NCBI GenBank assembly: GCA_016705335.1
Contig: JADIYN010000009.1
Coordinates: 102,550-166,549 of the forward strand
DNA: 64,000 nt
From: Draconibacterium sp.
GTDB taxonomy: Bacteria > Bacteroidota > Bacteroidia > Bacteroidales > Prolixibacteraceae
Direction of reading: 5' to 3'
The notes beneath the pieces were generated by a model. It saw only the letters and a program-made list of their open reading frames with translations. It searched no databases and had not been told where the DNA came from. A program made the translations under genes and the position numbers. Positions 61,563-64,000 of the stretch are shown here, in pieces. Positions within the stretch are counted from its first letter, which is position 1. Every line of letters begins with the position of its first letter.

Positions 61563-62852
61563 ATGAAAAGAAGAATTATTGGCATTCATGAAAAACTCCC
61601 TGTTCTTGAAAGTTTACCACTTAGTATCCAACACCTGACAGCCATGTTTGGCGCAACTATTCTGGTCCCCATTTTACTGGGGGTTGATCCGGCTATCGCG
61701 CTGTTTATGAATGGTGTCGGCACGTTACTTTATACGTGGATAACCAAAGGTGGAATTCCTGCTTATCTGGGTTCGAGTTTTGCCTTTATTGCACCTACAA
61801 TGCTTATTATCAGTTCTTACGGCGGATTTCAGCATGCGCAGGTTGGGTTTATTTTCTTTGGTTTGTTTTTTATTGCAATTTCATTTGTTGTAAAATACTG
61901 GGGTATTAAATGGATTGACGTGGTTATGCCCCCAGCTATAATGGGTGCTGTTGTCGCCATCATCGGACTTGAGCTTGCCCCGGTTGCAGCGCAGCAGGCC
62001 GGACTGGCGCCGTGGCCAACAAATATCGGATCAACCGTCGCTCCTTTTGAAGTTTCCACCAATACATTGATTGTGTCAATGTTTACACTTCTTGTAGGTA
62101 TTTTCGGTTCAGTTATGTTTAAAGGTTTTATGCAGGTAATACCAATTTTGGTTGCTGTAGTAGCAGGCTATATATTGGCGCTCGTGATGGGGATGGTTGA
62201 CACGGCTTCCATCAGCAATGCACCCTGGTTTGGTCTTCCACATTTTCAGGCACCGGTTTGGGATCCAAACGCAATTTTAATAATTGCCCCGGCATGTATT
62301 GTAGTTTTGGCCGAACACATTAGCCACCTGATTGTTACGAGCAAAATTACAGGTGAAGATTTAATGGCAAAACCGGGTTTGCATAAATCACTTCTTGGCG
62401 ATGGTATAAGTAATGTACTTTCAGGTTTTGCAGGTTCTCCACCTAATACAACTTATGGCGAAAACATTGGAGTTATGGCAATTACACGCGTTTATTCGGT
62501 ATGGATTATCCGTGGAGCGGCTCTTTTGGCAATTGCTTTTTCATTGATTGGTAAAGTTTCGGCTGCAATATCTACCATTCCAACCGCTGTAATGGGCGGT
62601 ATTACAGTTCTTTTGTACGGCGTAATTGCGGTTCAGGGGTTCAGGATTTATGTTGAACAGAAAGTTGATTTCAGTAAAAACAGCAATATGGTTCTGGGCG
62701 CAGTTACATTTGTGGCAGGAGTTAGCGGTGCCAGTATTAATATCGGAACTGTTCAATTGAAAGGAATGGCACTTGCTGCTGTAGTTGGAGTTGTACTTTC
62801 ACTTACATTTTGGTTACTTGACAAAATAGGAATTTTGAATAAGGAAGTGTAA
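61563..62852 (+). CDS. uraA: Uracil-xanthine permease (NCS2, UraA-type)
   Basis: A 429-residue inner-membrane symporter with 12-14 helices. Family signs: ESLPLSIQHLTAMFGATILV, YLGSSFAFIAPTMLI, the substrate-site acid region VVLAEHISHLIVTSKITGED (Glu in AEHI), and the signature GFAGSPPNTTYGENIGVMAI. The Ser-Ser-Phe-Ala loop (GSSFAF) and the NTTYGENIG loop are as expected for a uracil transporter. The gene symbol rests on these motifs. The frame is intact; it is convergent with the following minus-strand gene. Confidence 0.93.
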   Translation: MKRRIIGIHEKLPVLESLPLSIQHLTAMFGATILVPILLGVDPAIALFMNGVGTLLYTWITKGGIPAYLGSSFAFIAPTMLIISSYGGFQHAQVGFIFFGLFFIAISFVVKYWGIKWIDVVMPPAIMGAVVAIIGLELAPVAAQQAGLAPWPTNIGSTVAPFEVSTNTLIVSMFTLLVGIFGSVMFKGFMQVIPILVAVVAGYILALVMGMVDTASISNAPWFGLPHFQAPVWDPNAILIIAPACIVVLAEHISHLIVTSKITGEDLMAKPGLHKSLLGDGISNVLSGFAGSPPNTTYGENIGVMAITRVYSVWIIRGAALLAIAFSLIGKVSAAISTIPTAVMGGITVLLYGVIAVQGFRIYVEQKVDFSKNSNMVLGAVTFVAGVSGASINIGTVQLKGMALAAVVGVVLSLTFWLLDKIGILNKEV

Positions 62853-62859
62853 TCAGCTT

Positions 62860-64000
62860 TTATTCAATTAAAATCTGTTTCCGTCCATAAAAGGGTTTTC
62901 CATCAGAGGAAAACCCTTTTATTTTAATATCATAAGTTCCTTTACTATCTGATGATTGAAAATTAATATCAATTCCACTTTGGTACATTTTGACTTTTGG
63001 ATCCCAAAAAAGAGTTGTTCTGAAATCTGGAATACGTTTATCATCAGGCAAATTTATAGTCGAAAACAGCTGGCTATTTTCCGATTGCTGAATAGCAGGG
63101 TATTCAATGAAAATGGAGGATTTGGGAAACCCTATGCAGGCAAAGTTTTTTGTTTTTGTTGTAATCATGATTATACCATTAAAAGTATTTTCGCCAAGAA
63201 CGTAGTTTCTATTGATTACTTCAACATTTTCGATAAGCGAAATATCGAGCTCCATAATTTTGTTAGCATCAAAAACAGGGATTTTGTCTAATAACAAAAG
63301 TGGATTTTCAGAAGTGATATTGCCGTTTAAATCAAAAATTGCAAAGGAATACTGGTCTTTGTTCTTTCTGTATTTTGCTGTTGGAACAATTTCAGTAAAA
63401 AGCTCTTCCATGTTTTTTAAAGTCACAAAATCAGACAGTAAGGTAGTAGATTTTCCGTTGTCGATATTAAAAGTATTTTTCCGTTCTCTTTGAAGTGAAT
63501 CTTTTTCAGAATTCGGATAAAATTTTTGGTTGATTTGCGCATTCACAAACATTTCGTTTAATATTTCAATATCAGAAGAATCAACAAAAGTCTGAAAATT
63601 GCCAAAATCAGGAATCTCGTTTGAATAAGGATTGTTAATCAGAATTTCATAGTCTTCAACTTCAGCATTTTCGGGGCAAATAAAAATATCGTTGACGCCC
63701 TGCACATTATTCAAGGTAAAAATAAAACTGCCGTCATTGCCCGATTTGCAAATGTGCAGTTGCGGAAAATTAAACGGGAGAGATAGATAAATTTTATGAT
63801 TTGCCACCGGCTGAAGTGTTTCCCTGTTACGAACTACTCCGCAGAGCGTTAAGCTTCGTATTTCGGGAATATATTCCAAAGAAAGCGCTTTTGTATTATT
63901 TATTTGCCTGGCAATCAAATCCTTGTCAACAGAACTACCAAACAATACCAAAATCCGGTTTCGGGTTGTTTCATTCATTTCAGAATTATTGAGTAAATAA
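62860..64000 (-). CDS. TonB-dependent receptor plug-domain protein (partial at window edge)
   Basis: At least 379 residues; the frame is open to the window edge, so the N-terminus lies outside, although an ATG at 63978 is in frame. The centre has a carboxypeptidase-regulatory-like part (SLTLCGVVRNRETLQPVANH) and a plug-like part (NPLLLLDKIPVFDANKIMEL, LIENVEVINRNYVLGENTFN, GIIMITTKTK). This plug-only arrangement without a barrel is seen in Bacteroidota proteins that have an MG2/alpha-2-macroglobulin-like N-terminus. No barrel is present. The function is unknown. Its stop lies 8 bases from uraA's. Confidence 0.65.
   Translation of the reverse strand, partial: YLLNNSEMNETTRNRILVLFGSSVDKDLIARQINNTKALSLEYIPEIRSLTLCGVVRNRETLQPVANHKIYLSLPFNFPQLHICKSGNDGSFIFTLNNVQGVNDIFICPENAEVEDYEILINNPYSNEIPDFGNFQTFVDSSDIEILNEMFVNAQINQKFYPNSEKDSLQRERKNTFNIDNGKSTTLLSDFVTLKNMEELFTEIVPTAKYRKNKDQYSFAIFDLNGNITSENPLLLLDKIPVFDANKIMELDISLIENVEVINRNYVLGENTFNGIIMITTKTKNFACIGFPKSSIFIEYPAIQQSENSQLFSTINLPDDKRIPDFRTTLFWDPKVKMYQSGIDINFQSSDSKGTYDIKIKGFSSDGKPFYGRKQILIE

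Overview
The window looks like a chromosomal segment of a Bacteroidota bacterium, most likely an environmental Bacteroidales/Marinilabiliales-type lineage; the rank below phylum is inference. The signs are an AT-rich sequence, start codons mostly without Shine-Dalgarno sites, promoter candidates of the TAnnTTTG type, DUF5908 and DUF4255 proteins, and short intergenic repeats of kinds common in this phylum. No rRNA, tRNA, CRISPR array, integrase or transposase was found.

Layout. (1) 1-16,074, minus strand: an extracellular contractile injection system (eCIS, Afp/PVC-like) read from right to left: DUF4255 cap protein, an unassigned 478-residue protein, two sheath proteins, two tube proteins, a DUF5908 mini-protein, a LysM tube/baseplate protein, a VgrG-like spike, a PAAR tip, a gp25-like wedge and two large baseplate proteins. 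The last one leaves the window. (2) 16.5-28.7 kb: housekeeping genes: D-Ala-D-Ala carboxypeptidase, CrcB plus DUF190, enolase, a hybrid histidine kinase, a saccharopine-dehydrogenase-like enzyme, a secreted beta-propeller, TypA/BipA, a membrane protein and an SRPBCC protein. (3) 28.9-44.9 kb: a plus-strand redox island. It has five PQQ-like propellers, one NHL propeller, a Cys-rich mini-protein, a Tat-exported polyferredoxin, a NapH-like membrane ferredoxin, a fused NuoE-NuoF protein, and a flavoprotein with a [2Fe-2S] N-terminus and a GltD-like core. (4) 45-57.5 kb: glycosyltransferase, ABC exporter pair, a putative gluzincin peptidase, GNAT, lipoprotein, ThuA-like protein, RarA and a Tat-exported Gfo/Idh/MocA oxidoreductase. 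(5) 57.7-64 kb: a remnant isomerase, alpha/beta hydrolase, TauE/SafE permease, two-gene ThrE exporter, uracil permease and a partial TonB-plug protein.

How the genes work together. The eCIS genes should build a complete tube, sheath, spike and baseplate; the ATPase, tape measure, fibre and cargo genes are not visible and may lie beyond base 1. In the redox island, the NuoEF fusion and the GltD-like flavoprotein look like a soluble NAD(H)/NADP(H)/ferredoxin enzyme of the HydABC/NfnABC (Bfu) kind. The membrane polyferredoxin, exported ferredoxin and propellers look like a route carrying electrons across the membrane. This link is inference.

Caution on quality. About 20 genes, including conserved ones (typA, rarA), are broken by single-base length differences, mostly in homopolymer or doubled-base positions, and restoring one base recovers family-typical protein. 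I treat these as probable sequencing or assembly errors and give each gene its full restored span. A run of about 95 nearly pure G/C bases near 51.8 kb and an amber codon in the NuoEF gene also need re-sequencing before any biological reading.
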